Source of the DNA: Pseudomonadaceae bacterium
GTDB lineage: Bacteria; Pseudomonadota; Gammaproteobacteria; Pseudomonadales; Pseudomonadaceae
Direction of reading: 5' to 3'
DNA length: 34,055 bases
Assembly (NCBI GenBank): GCA_019745275.1
Contig: JAIETJ010000124.1
Span: forward strand, 1 to 34,055
Position numbers and translations under genes: made by a program. Under the pieces are notes generated by a model. The model was not told where the DNA came from, did not search any database, and worked only from the letters and a program-made list of their open reading frames with translations. Below are positions 24,082-32,442 of the stretch, in pieces. Each line of letters starts with the position of its first letter. Position 1 is the stretch's first letter.

Positions 24082-24740
24082 GGTCTGGCGCTTCCTGTGC
24101 TGGCCAGCTTCTGCTGGAGGGTTAAGACATCCATGTTTAGACGGCTGCAGGTGAGATAGGATTGAAGGAATTCGACCGGGTTGTCGCCCAGCAACCATTG
24201 ATGATCTTGGCTATAGCGCAACATATGCTGAAAATTGCGCAGCCGCTTGCCCATGCTTAAGGCGCTGCGCTGGCATTTAAGGTCTGCGATGTCGATCAGG
24301 CCCAAGGCGTGGTTGGGGGTCAGCACGATGTTGCCCAGATGCAGCGAGCGAAAGTAAACGCCCTTGCTATGCAGTTTCGCGACAAATTCGGCTAAATCAG
24401 TACGCAAGTTAGCGGCTATATTCGGTTTGTCGAACAGCTGGCGCAGGGTTTGCCCTTCGAGGGGCGCGTAGTACACCGCATCGCGCCGTATGCTCTTAAT
24501 GCGGTACACAGCTATTACCCGCGGGCAGGGCACTTCGCGCTGTTGTAGGGCAAGTGCGTTGTCGGCAAAACGTTGCGCATAGGGAAACAGCGCCGCCGAA
24601 GTCAGCAGTCGCTTGCGTCGAAACAGTTTAAGAAAGTTGCCATTGCGCAGGTGCAGCACCTTGTCACCAAAACGGTCGGCTTCCAGCACCTGCGCGCCAT
24701 CGCGCAGAGCCAAGTAGGCGTTGTGATCAAGTGCTTGCAT
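24078..24740 (-). CDS. LPS-kinase-like protein with altered catalytic loop (PA4998-type)
   Basis: This is a WaaP-fold protein of 220 residues, first gene of a two-gene unit with waaL. GAGGAG lies 6 bases before the ATG (minus strand). An FLKLFRR stretch holds the ATP-contact Lys. The catalytic loop reads VYFRSLHLGNIVL: the Asn is present, but Ser stands where the HRD Asp would be. The later metal Asp is kept in LGLIDIADL. I believe related Pseudomonas proteins share this form. Whether it phosphorylates anything is open; the tight coupling to waaL suggests a role in core completion. Confidence 0.72.
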   Translation of the reverse strand: MQALDHNAYLALRDGAQVLEADRFGDKVLHLRNGNFLKLFRRKRLLTSAALFPYAQRFADNALALQQREVPCPRVIAVYRIKSIRRDAVYYAPLEGQTLRQLFDKPNIAANLRTDLAEFVAKLHSKGVYFRSLHLGNIVLTPNHALGLIDIADLKCQRSALSMGKRLRNFQHMLRYSQDHQWLLGDNPVEFLQSYLTCSRLNMDVLTLQQKLASTGSARP

Positions 24741-24897
24741 GCTGGCTCCTCAAAATAATGCCGGCCATCTTACCCGACATCGTAGTCGCCAGCCCCAGCC
24801 GCTGTGAAAAACGCCCATAACTCAAGCTGTACGGTGCGGCGATGCAGCTAAAAGACCTTGTGATATTATCGCCGTCCAAATTTATGTGCGGATTCCC
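24741..24897. promoter_or_regulatory. Divergent intergenic region, waaL unit versus msbA
   Basis: This 157-base gap must hold promoters for both directions. TGATATTAT (24861-24869) looks like an extended -10 box facing msbA, without a good -35 match. Facing the other way only the GAGGAG ribosome site of the kinase gene is clear. No repeat or operator is evident. Confidence 0.35.
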
Positions 24898-26709
24898 ATG
24901 AGTAGTCCTGAGCCACAAGCCCCTACCACACTGGCGATTTACCTCCGCCTGTTGACCTATGTTCGGCCTTATATAGGCCTTTTCCTGCTGAGTATCGTTG
25001 GCTTTTTGATCTTTGCCTCGACCCAGCCGATGCTCGCCTACATTCTCAAATACTTTGTCGATGGTTTGAGTAATCCCGAGGCCAGCCTATTCCCTCCCAA
25101 TGACTACCTGCCTGACTTGCCGCTGTTGCAGGCGGTGCCGTTATTGATTGTATTGATCGCGGTTTGGCAGGGTATTGGTTCTTTTTTGGGTAACTTTTTT
25201 CTCGCCAGGGTGTCGCTGGGCTTGGTGCATGACCTGCGGGTAGTGCTGTTTAACAAGCTGTTGGTGCTACCGAATCGCTACTTTGACAACCACAGCTCGG
25301 GTCATCTGATCTCGCGCATCACCTTTAACGTGACTATGGTCACCGGGGCTGCGACCGACGCCATTAAGGTGGTAATTCGTGAAGGCATGACGGTGGTGTT
25401 TCTGTTCGCCTCCTTGTTGTGGATGAACTGGAAACTGACTTTGGTGATGGTGGCCATTTTGCCGTTGATTGGTCTGATGGTTAGCAGCACCAGCAAAAAG
25501 TTTCGCAAGCAAAGCAAGCAGATTCAGGTGGCCATGGGCGATGTTACCCATGTGGCTTCTGAGACCATTCAAGGTTATCGGGTGGTGCGCAGCTTCGGTG
25601 GCGAGAACTACGAACAAGCGCGCTTTCAGAGTGCCAGTCAGAGCAATACCGACAAGCAATTACGCATGGTCAAAACCGGCGCGGTGTACACCCCGACCTT
25701 GCAGTTGGTGACTTACAGTGCCTTGGCGCTGGTGATGTTTCTTGTTCTGTATTTACGCGGCGACTCCTCCGCCGGCGATTTAGTGGCCTATATCACCATG
25801 GCTGGTCTGCTGCCCAAACCCATCCGCCAACTCTCAGAAGTGAGCTCGACCATTCAGAAGGGCGTGGCCGGTGCCGAAAGTATTTTTGAGCAGTTAGACG
25901 AGCCGTCTGAGTTGGACAGTGGCACTGTCGAGCTTGAGCGTGTCACAGGCCGCTTGGAAGTGCGCAACTTGAGCTTCAAGTATCCCGGCACCGAACAGCC
26001 GGTATTGCATGACATCAGCTTTGTCGCCGAACCTGGGCAGATGGTCGCACTGGTCGGTCGCTCTGGTAGCGGTAAGTCGACTTTGGCCGGTTTGGTGCCG
26101 CGTTTTTATAACCATGAACAAGGACAAATTCTGCTCGATGGCGTCGACGTTGAGGCGTACAGCCTGCGTAACCTGCGCCGTCACATCGCCTTGGTAACGC
26201 AGCAGGTGACGCTGTTTAACGACACTGTGACTAATAACATCGCCTATGGCGACTTGGCCGGCGCGCCGCTGGCGGATGTACAGGCAGCGGCGGCGGATGC
26301 TTATGCCGACGAATTTATTGTGAAAATGCCGCAGTCTTACCAGACGTTGGTCGGTGAGAACGGCGTGTTGCTTTCCGGTGGTCAGCGTCAGCGCTTGGCG
26401 ATTGCCCGAGCGTTGCTGAAAAACGCCCCGGTGCTGATTCTCGACGAAGCTACCTCGGCTTTGGATACCGAATCCGAGCAGCATATTCAGGCCGCGCTGG
26501 ATAAGGTCATGGACGGTCGCACCACGTTGGTAATCGCCCATCGCCTGAGTACCATCGAGAAAGCCGATTTGATTTTGGTCATGGATCAGGGCCGCATCGT
26601 TGAGCGCGGCAGCCATGCCGAGCTGTTGGCGCTGGGCGGCTATTACCATCGTCTGCATTCTCGGCAGTTTGCCGAGGATGATGAGGTTGCTGCTGAGTTG
26701 CACACTTGA
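24898..26709 (+). CDS. msbA: Lipid A-core flippase, ABC transporter
   Basis: MsbA is the homodimeric ABC exporter that flips lipid A-core across the inner membrane. It has 603 residues from the ATG at 24898; an in-frame GTG at 24886 is less likely. The N-terminal membrane domain (about 1-320) has six hydrophobic helices. The nucleotide-binding domain has the Walker A motif GRSGSGKST, a Q-loop at LVTQQVTLFND, the signature LSGGQRQR, the Walker B motif VLILDEATSALD and the H-loop IAHRLS. All key residues are present. The stop overlaps the TTG start of mig-14. Confidence 0.96.
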   Translation: MSSPEPQAPTTLAIYLRLLTYVRPYIGLFLLSIVGFLIFASTQPMLAYILKYFVDGLSNPEASLFPPNDYLPDLPLLQAVPLLIVLIAVWQGIGSFLGNFFLARVSLGLVHDLRVVLFNKLLVLPNRYFDNHSSGHLISRITFNVTMVTGAATDAIKVVIREGMTVVFLFASLLWMNWKLTLVMVAILPLIGLMVSSTSKKFRKQSKQIQVAMGDVTHVASETIQGYRVVRSFGGENYEQARFQSASQSNTDKQLRMVKTGAVYTPTLQLVTYSALALVMFLVLYLRGDSSAGDLVAYITMAGLLPKPIRQLSEVSSTIQKGVAGAESIFEQLDEPSELDSGTVELERVTGRLEVRNLSFKYPGTEQPVLHDISFVAEPGQMVALVGRSGSGKSTLAGLVPRFYNHEQGQILLDGVDVEAYSLRNLRRHIALVTQQVTLFNDTVTNNIAYGDLAGAPLADVQAAAADAYADEFIVKMPQSYQTLVGENGVLLSGGQRQRLAIARALLKNAPVLILDEATSALDTESEQHIQAALDKVMDGRTTLVIAHRLSTIEKADLILVMDQGRIVERGSHAELLALGGYYHRLHSRQFAEDDEVAAELHT

Positions 26710-27605
26710 TTTTCAATCGTCTGCGGCTTTGCCGTGAGCGCGGTTGGGCACAGATTAGCGCTGCCGAATACGCCGCCGCTTGGCAGCGCTTGGGTGGCAG
26801 CGTGGCGACTCATCCGCAGGTGGTCGAGCGCTTAGCCTCGCTGGCTGGGATACCGGTGCGTTACTTGGGCTGGCTAGAACGTGGCGAGTTACAGGCAGCG
26901 TTGCCAACTTGGGGGCGGCATTTAGCGCTGTCCAAGGATGTGCTTAAGCAGCAAGGCAAGCGCGGCCTGTTTGATCTGGGCAATGCTGAGATCATTCTGC
27001 CGGTTGCGCCGGGCGCCTGCGTGCCGCTACGCCATCAGGCCCGCTATGTGTCGCCAGTGCATGCCGAGCAGTTCAATACCTTGCGCGAGCAGCCCGAAGG
27101 CTTGGCGCTGGCTCGCGAGCCCGAGCAGTACAGCAAAAAATTTCGCTACAACCAGCGCCGCGAGCAGCGTTTGCTAGAGGACGCAGGCGGTAGTATTCGG
27201 CCGATGCTAGAGCTGTCTGCCACCGAGCAAGCACAGATTTATGCCGACTTATTCCAGCGCCGCTGGGGTTTCGAGGCCACTGGCAAGGCGCATCTGGCCG
27301 AGGTGTTTGGCCTGCTGCGTGAGTTTATGACCGGCTCGCTGATCTATCTCAACGACGAGCCGGTAGCGATTCAGGTGCTGTACCGGGTGGAGGCGCCGCA
27401 ATGGGTCAGCCTTGAGTACATCAATGGCGGTGTCGACCCTACTAGCCGCGAGTTCAGCCCCGGTAGCGTGCTGAGTTTTGTGAATACCCAAACGGCTTGG
27501 GAGCAGGCCCGCGCTCTGGGTAAGCCGCTGCGCTACTCGTTTGGCCGTGCCGATCGTGAATACAAAGACCGCTGGTGCAATCGTGTGCCGGTGTATCAGG
27601 TTTGA
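26706..27605 (+). CDS. mig-14: Mig-14 family protein (GNAT-like fold), TTG start
   Basis: This is a protein of 299 residues of the Mig-14 family, linked in Salmonella and P. aeruginosa (PA5003) to survival against antimicrobial peptides. The only start that keeps the N-terminus MIFNRLRLCRERGW is a TTG at 26706-26708, which overlaps the msbA stop as TTGA. The C-terminal half looks like an acetyltransferase/FemX fold (YADLFQRRWGFEATG, SLIYLNDEPVAIQVLYRVE, SLEYINGGVD, LRYSFGRADREYKDRW). No signal peptide is visible, so it is probably cytoplasmic or at the membrane face. The biochemical activity is unknown. It is coupled to msbA and lies 15 bases before dnpA. Confidence 0.82.
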   Translation: MIFNRLRLCRERGWAQISAAEYAAAWQRLGGSVATHPQVVERLASLAGIPVRYLGWLERGELQAALPTWGRHLALSKDVLKQQGKRGLFDLGNAEIILPVAPGACVPLRHQARYVSPVHAEQFNTLREQPEGLALAREPEQYSKKFRYNQRREQRLLEDAGGSIRPMLELSATEQAQIYADLFQRRWGFEATGKAHLAEVFGLLREFMTGSLIYLNDEPVAIQVLYRVEAPQWVSLEYINGGVDPTSREFSPGSVLSFVNTQTAWEQARALGKPLRYSFGRADREYKDRWCNRVPVYQV

Positions 27606-27620
27606 TTTAAGGAAGGCTGG

Positions 27621-29015
27621 ATGAGCGCCCGCAAGCAGCAACTGCTCAACCGTCACCGGCGTAACAAGCGCATTAGCGTGCTGCTGGGCTTAGTGCTGGT
27701 GCTGCTGCTGGCCATTTTGGTCGCTTGGTGGTGGTTGCCGGTGCTGCTGCTACTCGGCTGGATCGGCCACGAGGCTTGGTTTGCCGATCATCTGTTCTAT
27801 GCCCCGAGTGACGATTATCAATATGCCTTCCCCGCCGAGTCGCAGGCGTTACCTGTGCGTCTGCACGGCGATCTGCTGCAGGTGCAGGGTGAGCTTGGCG
27901 CGGCTGATACGCTGATCTTGCAACTGGAGTTGCGCAGCACTTGGCTGGGCCGCTGGTTCGATCCCTATGTGCAAATTGGCAGCGACCGGCAAGACGTTGA
28001 GCGCGGCGTTAGCGGCCAGCGTTACCTGAATTTATCCGGCCAGTTGGAGGCCCTGCAGGCCGGGCAGTTAAGCCTGCGCGGGCGCTTTTGCCGATTGCCC
28101 GCCAGCGCCACCCTGCATGCTTTTAGCTCGCCGGATTATCGCCAGCAACGCCTGATGATTATCGCCCCGCATGCCGATGATGCCGAGTTAGCCGCCTTCG
28201 GGCTCTACAGTCAGGCGGCCGAGGTGAGCATCGTCACCCTCACTCAGGGCGAAATTGAAGCGGCAAATTATCAGCCGTTAGGCTTGGATCAAGCCCAGGC
28301 CGCACGCTTAAAAGGCCGCTTACGCAGTTGGGATAGCTTGGCTATTCCGCTCTGGGGCGGTGTGCCGCAGGCCCGTTGCATGCAGTTGGGTTATTACTGC
28401 CTGCAGTTGCCGGCCATGCTGGATGCGCCGGAGCTAGCCTGCGGCTCGCGCGAGTCGGGCGACAGTGATATTCGTAGCGTCCGCCAGCACAACCCGTTGC
28501 GCTTGCCGGGAGATCTCGACGGTTTGCCAAGCGGTAACAACCTAGTCGCCGACTTGGTCGCGTTGCTGGAGCATTTTCGCCCCGAAACGGTGGTCACCCC
28601 GCATCCGGAATTAGACCCGCACAGCGATCATGTGGCCGCCACGCGTCTGCTACTGGCGGCCATGCAAGTCAGTACGTGGCAGCCCAAGACCCTGCTGTTG
28701 TATGCCAATCATCTGCACGACAACGATCGCTGGCCGATGGGTCCGGCTGGCTATGGCATCGCCTTGCCACCGGCCATTACCGAATTGCCCGCCGATGGCC
28801 TGTGGAGTCTGTGCTTGAGTGCTGAACAGCAGTTGGATAAGGCCATGGCGCTGCAAATGCAGCACGATTTACAGGGGTCTTTGCCGACTAAAAAACGCCT
28901 GCGCCGCTTGATTCAGCAATGGCTGCTGGGTCGTCGTTGGCCGGCCACCGGCGCCAATGAGTTTATGCGTAAAGCCGTACGTCGCCATGAGCTGTTCTGG
29001 GTCCGGCAGCTGTAG
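27621..29015 (+). CDS. dnpA: Membrane-anchored PIG-L family de-N-acetylase
   Basis: This is a protein of 464 residues with AAGGAAGG before the ATG. Residues about 15-50 form one or two membrane segments (VLLGLVLVLLLAILVAWWW, then LPVLLLLGWIG). The PIG-L/LmbE zinc-hydrolase motifs are IIAPHADDAELAAFG (His184, Asp186, Asp187; the Asp after His in the classic HPDDE is Ala185) and HPELDPHSDH (His328, His334, His337). In P. aeruginosa the homologue (PA5002, DnpA) was linked to fluoroquinolone tolerance and persisters. It is thought to act on a surface sugar near the LPS or peptidoglycan. The substrate is not visible here. A hairpin follows the stop directly. Confidence 0.85.
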   Translation: MSARKQQLLNRHRRNKRISVLLGLVLVLLLAILVAWWWLPVLLLLGWIGHEAWFADHLFYAPSDDYQYAFPAESQALPVRLHGDLLQVQGELGAADTLILQLELRSTWLGRWFDPYVQIGSDRQDVERGVSGQRYLNLSGQLEALQAGQLSLRGRFCRLPASATLHAFSSPDYRQQRLMIIAPHADDAELAAFGLYSQAAEVSIVTLTQGEIEAANYQPLGLDQAQAARLKGRLRSWDSLAIPLWGGVPQARCMQLGYYCLQLPAMLDAPELACGSRESGDSDIRSVRQHNPLRLPGDLDGLPSGNNLVADLVALLEHFRPETVVTPHPELDPHSDHVAATRLLLAAMQVSTWQPKTLLLYANHLHDNDRWPMGPAGYGIALPPAITELPADGLWSLCLSAEQQLDKAMALQMQHDLQGSLPTKKRLRRLIQQWLLGRRWPATGANEFMRKAVRRHELFWVRQL

Positions 29016-29043
29016 GGTGGTCAACCGCGCAGCGTTGGCCGCC
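29016..29043 (+). terminator. Hairpin immediately after dnpA
   Basis: GGTGGTCAAC (29016-29025) pairs with GTTGGCCGCC (29034-29043), with two G-T pairs, round an 8-base loop. It begins one base after the stop. There is no U-run, so it could be a repeat-type stabilising element instead of a strict terminator. The rest of the gap to 29202 has no gene; TTATGCT near 29151 is a possible -10 box for hldE. Confidence 0.5.
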
Positions 29044-29202
29044 GTGCCGACGCTCATAAGTTGCAGGATGGCTGTAAATGCGCCACGTATTAACTGACGG
29101 CCAAGGCACGCAGGTTGCTAGCCTACGCCTCGTCATTAGCCCGCCCATGTTATGCTTCGCGGCATTTTTTGCTGCATCCACACGCCCCACGCTGGAGTCG
29201 CC

Positions 29203-30627
29203 ATGAAGTTGTCCATGCCCCGTTTCGATCAGGCCGCCGTGTTAGTGGTCGGTGATGTCATGCTCGACCGTTATTGGCATGGCGGCACCTCGCGCATCTC
29301 ACCGGAAGCGCCGGTGCCGGTGGTTAAGGTTGAGCAAATTGAAGACCGTCCAGGTGGTGCCGCCAACGTTGCGTTAAACATTGCCGCCCTTGGCGCGCCG
29401 GCGCTATTGGTCGGCGTGACCGGTATTGATGACGCCGCCACCAGCCTAAGCAACAGCTTGGCCGCGGCCGGTGTGACGGCGCATTTTCAGCAAATTGCCA
29501 ACCAGCCGACCATCGTCAAACTGCGGGTCATTAGCCGTCATCAGCAACTGTTGCGGATGGATTTCGAGCAGCCGTTCAACACCGATGCCGCCGCGCTGGC
29601 CGCTGAGGTCGAGCGCTTACTCGCCGGGGTCAAGGTGCTGGTGCTGTCGGACTACGGCAAGGGCGCGTTACAGAACCATCAGGTCTTGCTGCAAGCGGCT
29701 AAGGCGCGTGGCATCGCGGTATTGGCCGATCCCAAGGGTAAGGACTTCTCCATCTATCGCGGTGCCAGCCTGATCACGCCGAACCTGCATGAGTTCGAGT
29801 CGATTGTCGGTGCCTGCGCCGATGAAGCCGAGCTGGTCGCCAAGGGCGCGCAACTGATGCACGAGCTTGAGTTGGGTGCGCTACTGGTGACCCGTGGCGA
29901 GCACGGCATGACCCTGCTGCGCCCGGAGCATCCGGCCCTGCACCTGCCGGCCCGCGCCCGCGAAGTGTTTGACGTAACCGGTGCCGGCGACACGGTCATC
30001 TCCACCTTGGCCGCCAGTTTGGCGGCCGGCGAAGAGCTGCCACAAGCCGTGGCCTTGGCTAATTTGGCCGCCGGTATTGTGGTCGGCAAACTCGGCACCG
30101 CCGCCATCAGCGCGCCGGAATTGCGCCGCGCGGTGCAGCGCGAGCAGGGCTCCGAACGTGGCATCTTGAGCCTGGAGCAGTTGCTCTGCAGCATTGGTGA
30201 TGCGCGCGCCCATGGCGAGAAAATCGTCTTCACCAATGGCTGCTTCGACATCTTGCATGCCGGCCATGTTAGCTATCTGGAACAAGCCCGCGCGCAAGGT
30301 GATCGGCTGGTGTTGGCGGTAAACGCCGACGCCTCGGTGAGCCGCTTGAAAGGCCCCGGCCGGCCGATTAACTCAGTGGAGCGGCGCATGGCGGTACTGG
30401 CCGGCTTGGGCGCCGTCGATTGGGTGGTGAGCTTTAGTGAAGACACCCCGGAAAACCTGATTCGCGCCGTTAAGCCCGACGTACTGGTGAAAGGCGGCGA
30501 CTACGGCATCGACGGCGTAGTCGGCGGCGATATCGTCCGCGCCTATGGCGGCGAAGTGCGGGTGCTGGGGCTGGTGGAAAACAGCTCGACCACTGCCATC
30601 GTTGAGAAAATCCGCGAAGGTTCCTAA
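29203..30627 (+). CDS. hldE: Bifunctional heptose-7-phosphate kinase / heptose-1-phosphate adenylyltransferase
   Basis: HldE makes ADP-D-glycero-beta-D-manno-heptose, the precursor used (after epimerisation by HldD) by WaaC and WaaF. It has 474 residues from the ATG at 29203, with TGGAG 7 bases upstream. The N-terminal ribokinase-fold domain (about 1-320) has GDVMLDRYW, RPGGAANVALNIA and DVTGAGDTV, with catalytic Asp263. The C-terminal nucleotidyltransferase domain (about 340-474) has FTNGCFDILHAGH from residue 343 and VLVKGGDYGIDGVVGG. The end NSSTTAIVEKI is typical. Both activities appear intact. Confidence 0.96.
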   Translation: MKLSMPRFDQAAVLVVGDVMLDRYWHGGTSRISPEAPVPVVKVEQIEDRPGGAANVALNIAALGAPALLVGVTGIDDAATSLSNSLAAAGVTAHFQQIANQPTIVKLRVISRHQQLLRMDFEQPFNTDAAALAAEVERLLAGVKVLVLSDYGKGALQNHQVLLQAAKARGIAVLADPKGKDFSIYRGASLITPNLHEFESIVGACADEAELVAKGAQLMHELELGALLVTRGEHGMTLLRPEHPALHLPARAREVFDVTGAGDTVISTLAASLAAGEELPQAVALANLAAGIVVGKLGTAAISAPELRRAVQREQGSERGILSLEQLLCSIGDARAHGEKIVFTNGCFDILHAGHVSYLEQARAQGDRLVLAVNADASVSRLKGPGRPINSVERRMAVLAGLGAVDWVVSFSEDTPENLIRAVKPDVLVKGGDYGIDGVVGGDIVRAYGGEVRVLGLVENSSTTAIVEKIREGS

Positions 30628-30664
30628 GTCGGTCGGCCGATAATCGCGGCTTAGCGGCTGTAGC

Positions 30665-30699
30665 ACAGCGCCTCGCGGATCGCCTCTGCAGGGCGCTGT
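30665..30699. repeat. Inverted repeat after hldE
   Basis: ACAGCGCC (30665-30672) and GGCGCTGT (30692-30699) form an 8-bp stem round 19 bases, 38 bases past the hldE stop. It may end the hldE transcript. There is no U-tract. Nothing else is evident in 30628-30786. Confidence 0.4.
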
Positions 30700-30786
30700 A
30701 CTTTGTCTGGGGTGGCGATTCTTTCACCTTCGCAGTACTGTTCAGGCGATTAGCCGCGCCCAGTTACCGGCTCGCACATTAGGTGA

Positions 30787-30853
30787 TGGAGTGCTTATGA
30801 ATCGGATGACAAGACGCGTAGCGCCTGAGCTGTAGTTCGCCCAATCGCGGCCG
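30787..30853 (+). other. Original start and leader of the autotransporter gene, broken by an amber codon
   Basis: TGGAG (30787-30791) is spaced 5 bases before the ATG at 30797. This opens a frame reading MNRMTRRVAPEL, then TAG (30833-30835), then FAQSRP. It is in the same frame as the long coding stretch and supplies a basic n-region for its hydrophobic signal core. One base change (TAG to CAG or TGG) would restore a full leader. Confidence 0.7.
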
Positions 30854-32326
30854 TTGCTTGCCTTGGCGACCACTCTAGCCGTGCTTGCGGCGGCGGGATT
30901 TTCATCGTTGGTGCAGGCGAAAAGCTGCAACTCGCAGGGGAACTTGCGTTTTGTCGGGACCACGGCCGACTCGGCGCGCTCTGTCTGGCTTTCTGCGACC
31001 TCTGCCGGTGCATTCAGGCTGGACTCTGCCCAAGGTAACCAGACCGTCGATAGTTGGAGTAAGAATCGACGTGGTTTACACCTGTCGCTTTCTCCTAATG
31101 TATCCAATGGTAATGGGGGCACGCACAAGCTTTACGACGACAGTTCCAGCGGCGGATGCCTGCTGGATACACAAAATCAAATTGGCGGATTTGTCCTGCC
31201 GCCCACCTTTATCCCGCCGACCATAGCTCGACCGCCCATAGGCACCTTACCGCCGAGCGGGCTGATGCCGACTTTGCCGGGAGGCGTGACACCACCGATA
31301 GGTACCCTGCCACCGGAAGGGCTGGAGCCGGGCACGGCAGAGAGTGGCGAATTGCGCCTTTCTGCTGGCCAAGTCTATCCCGTCGGGGGGCGTTGTCCGC
31401 CCGGAACGCTCGAAGAGGGTTCGGCGTCCGACTTGGCCGTTACGGGTCGTTGCAGAGTGATCAGCGAGCAGTACGCTCAGCCGAGTCGCGGCGCTGTGCC
31501 GCTCACGCCCGGACGCGATCTGCTGGACGACACCCCATGGAACAGCTGGGTGGATACCAGCTACACGCGTATCCGGGATCGCCGGGATAACCAGGACCTC
31601 GACGGCAGTGGCGGGGTAGTGTTGTTGGGCGCCGACCGCCGGGTCGACGATGCCATGGTGGCAGGCATCATGCTGTCACTGGAAAACAGCCGCACCGATG
31701 CTTACGGCGGTGAGCAGCAAGTTGATGTAAATGGTTTTATGGTTGGCCCCTACATGTCGTATCAGTTTTCGCCCGCCTGGTCGCTGTATGCGAGTTTTAA
31801 TCTGGGGCATTTCAATCAGGATCAGCAGTTGTCGACGCTCAGCGGCAGCGGCGATGTGCAGCGCTATGCGCTGACCTTGAATGCCGAGGGGCAGTACGCG
31901 CTGGATGAGGTATATCTGCGGCCCAAATTTTTACTCAGTTATCTGCATAGCAATAACGAAGCCTACGAGCTTGCCGGTGCGATTGAGGGGGCGGCAATCA
32001 GCTTGCAGTTGCCTGAAGACAGTTACAACAGTGGCGGCCTGCAGCCCTCACTGGAGCTCAGCCGGCCATTCACGCTCAGCAATGGGCGGGTGTTCGTACC
32101 CTATGTTGAGGCCGGGGTGAACTATGCCTTTGAGCGACCAGATGCCTCGGAGTCGTATCTAACCGGGCTCGATGAGCCGAGTCGCTTTAGCGGCATGCTG
32201 CGCCTTGGTGCGCGTACGGTGCTTGGTGAGTCGAGCATGTTGGACTTCAACAGCAGTTATCAGAGCATTGGTACTCCGGGCTTGGATGTCTGGGAGGCTG
32301 AGGTGTTGTTCTCGCACGGGTTCTGA
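30854..32326 (+). CDS. Autotransporter-like outer membrane protein, start uncertain
   Basis: The coding stretch encodes about 490 residues from a TTG at 30854. The first residues form a signal-peptide core (LALATTLAVLAAAGFSSLVQA-KS, cleavage probably after QA). A passenger of about 200 residues follows, with a Pro/Gly-rich repeat near residue 127. From about residue 227 (TPWNSWVDTSYTRI) to the end is a beta-barrel of autotransporter type, with alternating strands and a final Phe (VLFSHGF). The well-placed ATG upstream (30797) is followed by an in-frame TAG, and the TTG lacks a clear ribosome site. Export from the present sequence is therefore doubtful unless TTG starts or the amber codon is read through. 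The passenger function is not recognised. Confidence 0.65.
   Translation: MLALATTLAVLAAAGFSSLVQAKSCNSQGNLRFVGTTADSARSVWLSATSAGAFRLDSAQGNQTVDSWSKNRRGLHLSLSPNVSNGNGGTHKLYDDSSSGGCLLDTQNQIGGFVLPPTFIPPTIARPPIGTLPPSGLMPTLPGGVTPPIGTLPPEGLEPGTAESGELRLSAGQVYPVGGRCPPGTLEEGSASDLAVTGRCRVISEQYAQPSRGAVPLTPGRDLLDDTPWNSWVDTSYTRIRDRRDNQDLDGSGGVVLLGADRRVDDAMVAGIMLSLENSRTDAYGGEQQVDVNGFMVGPYMSYQFSPAWSLYASFNLGHFNQDQQLSTLSGSGDVQRYALTLNAEGQYALDEVYLRPKFLLSYLHSNNEAYELAGAIEGAAISLQLPEDSYNSGGLQPSLELSRPFTLSNGRVFVPYVEAGVNYAFERPDASESYLTGLDEPSRFSGMLRLGARTVLGESSMLDFNSSYQSIGTPGLDVWEAEVLFSHGF
31232..31324 (+). repeat. Tandem Pro/Gly repeat in the autotransporter passenger
   Basis: PPIGTLPPSGL (31232-31264) recurs as PPIGTLPPEGL (31292-31324), a 60-base period. 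The DNA copies differ mostly at third positions, so the repeat is under protein-level selection or is old. It probably forms a flexible linker between passenger and barrel. Confidence 0.75.
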
Positions 32327-32353
32327 GTGAGCGCGGCGATGACTGACTAAGCT

Positions 32354-32387
32354 GCCGCCACGAACTGTCTACGCAGTCATAGGCGGC
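32354..32387 (+). terminator. Hairpin after the autotransporter gene
   Basis: GCCGCC (32354-32359) pairs with GGCGGC (32382-32387), and ACTG (32364-32367) with CAGT (32374-32377), with symmetric 4-base internal loops. It lies 28 bases past the stop. No U-run follows. The remaining 55 bases before the next gene show nothing else. Confidence 0.45.
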
Positions 32388-32442
32388 GCGGTGGAGCCGG
32401 TGCATGATCGACTCACCTTGATCCTGCAGTGAGCTGCTACCG

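Noticed and set aside
29152..29202. Upstream ATG for hldE adding 17 residues
   Set aside because: The added residues are not part of the HldE family N-terminus, and the ATG at 29203 has the better ribosome site.
30854..32326. Calling the autotransporter gene a definite pseudogene
   Set aside because: Only one nonsense codon is present and an alternative start exists just before the signal core, so loss of function is not proven.
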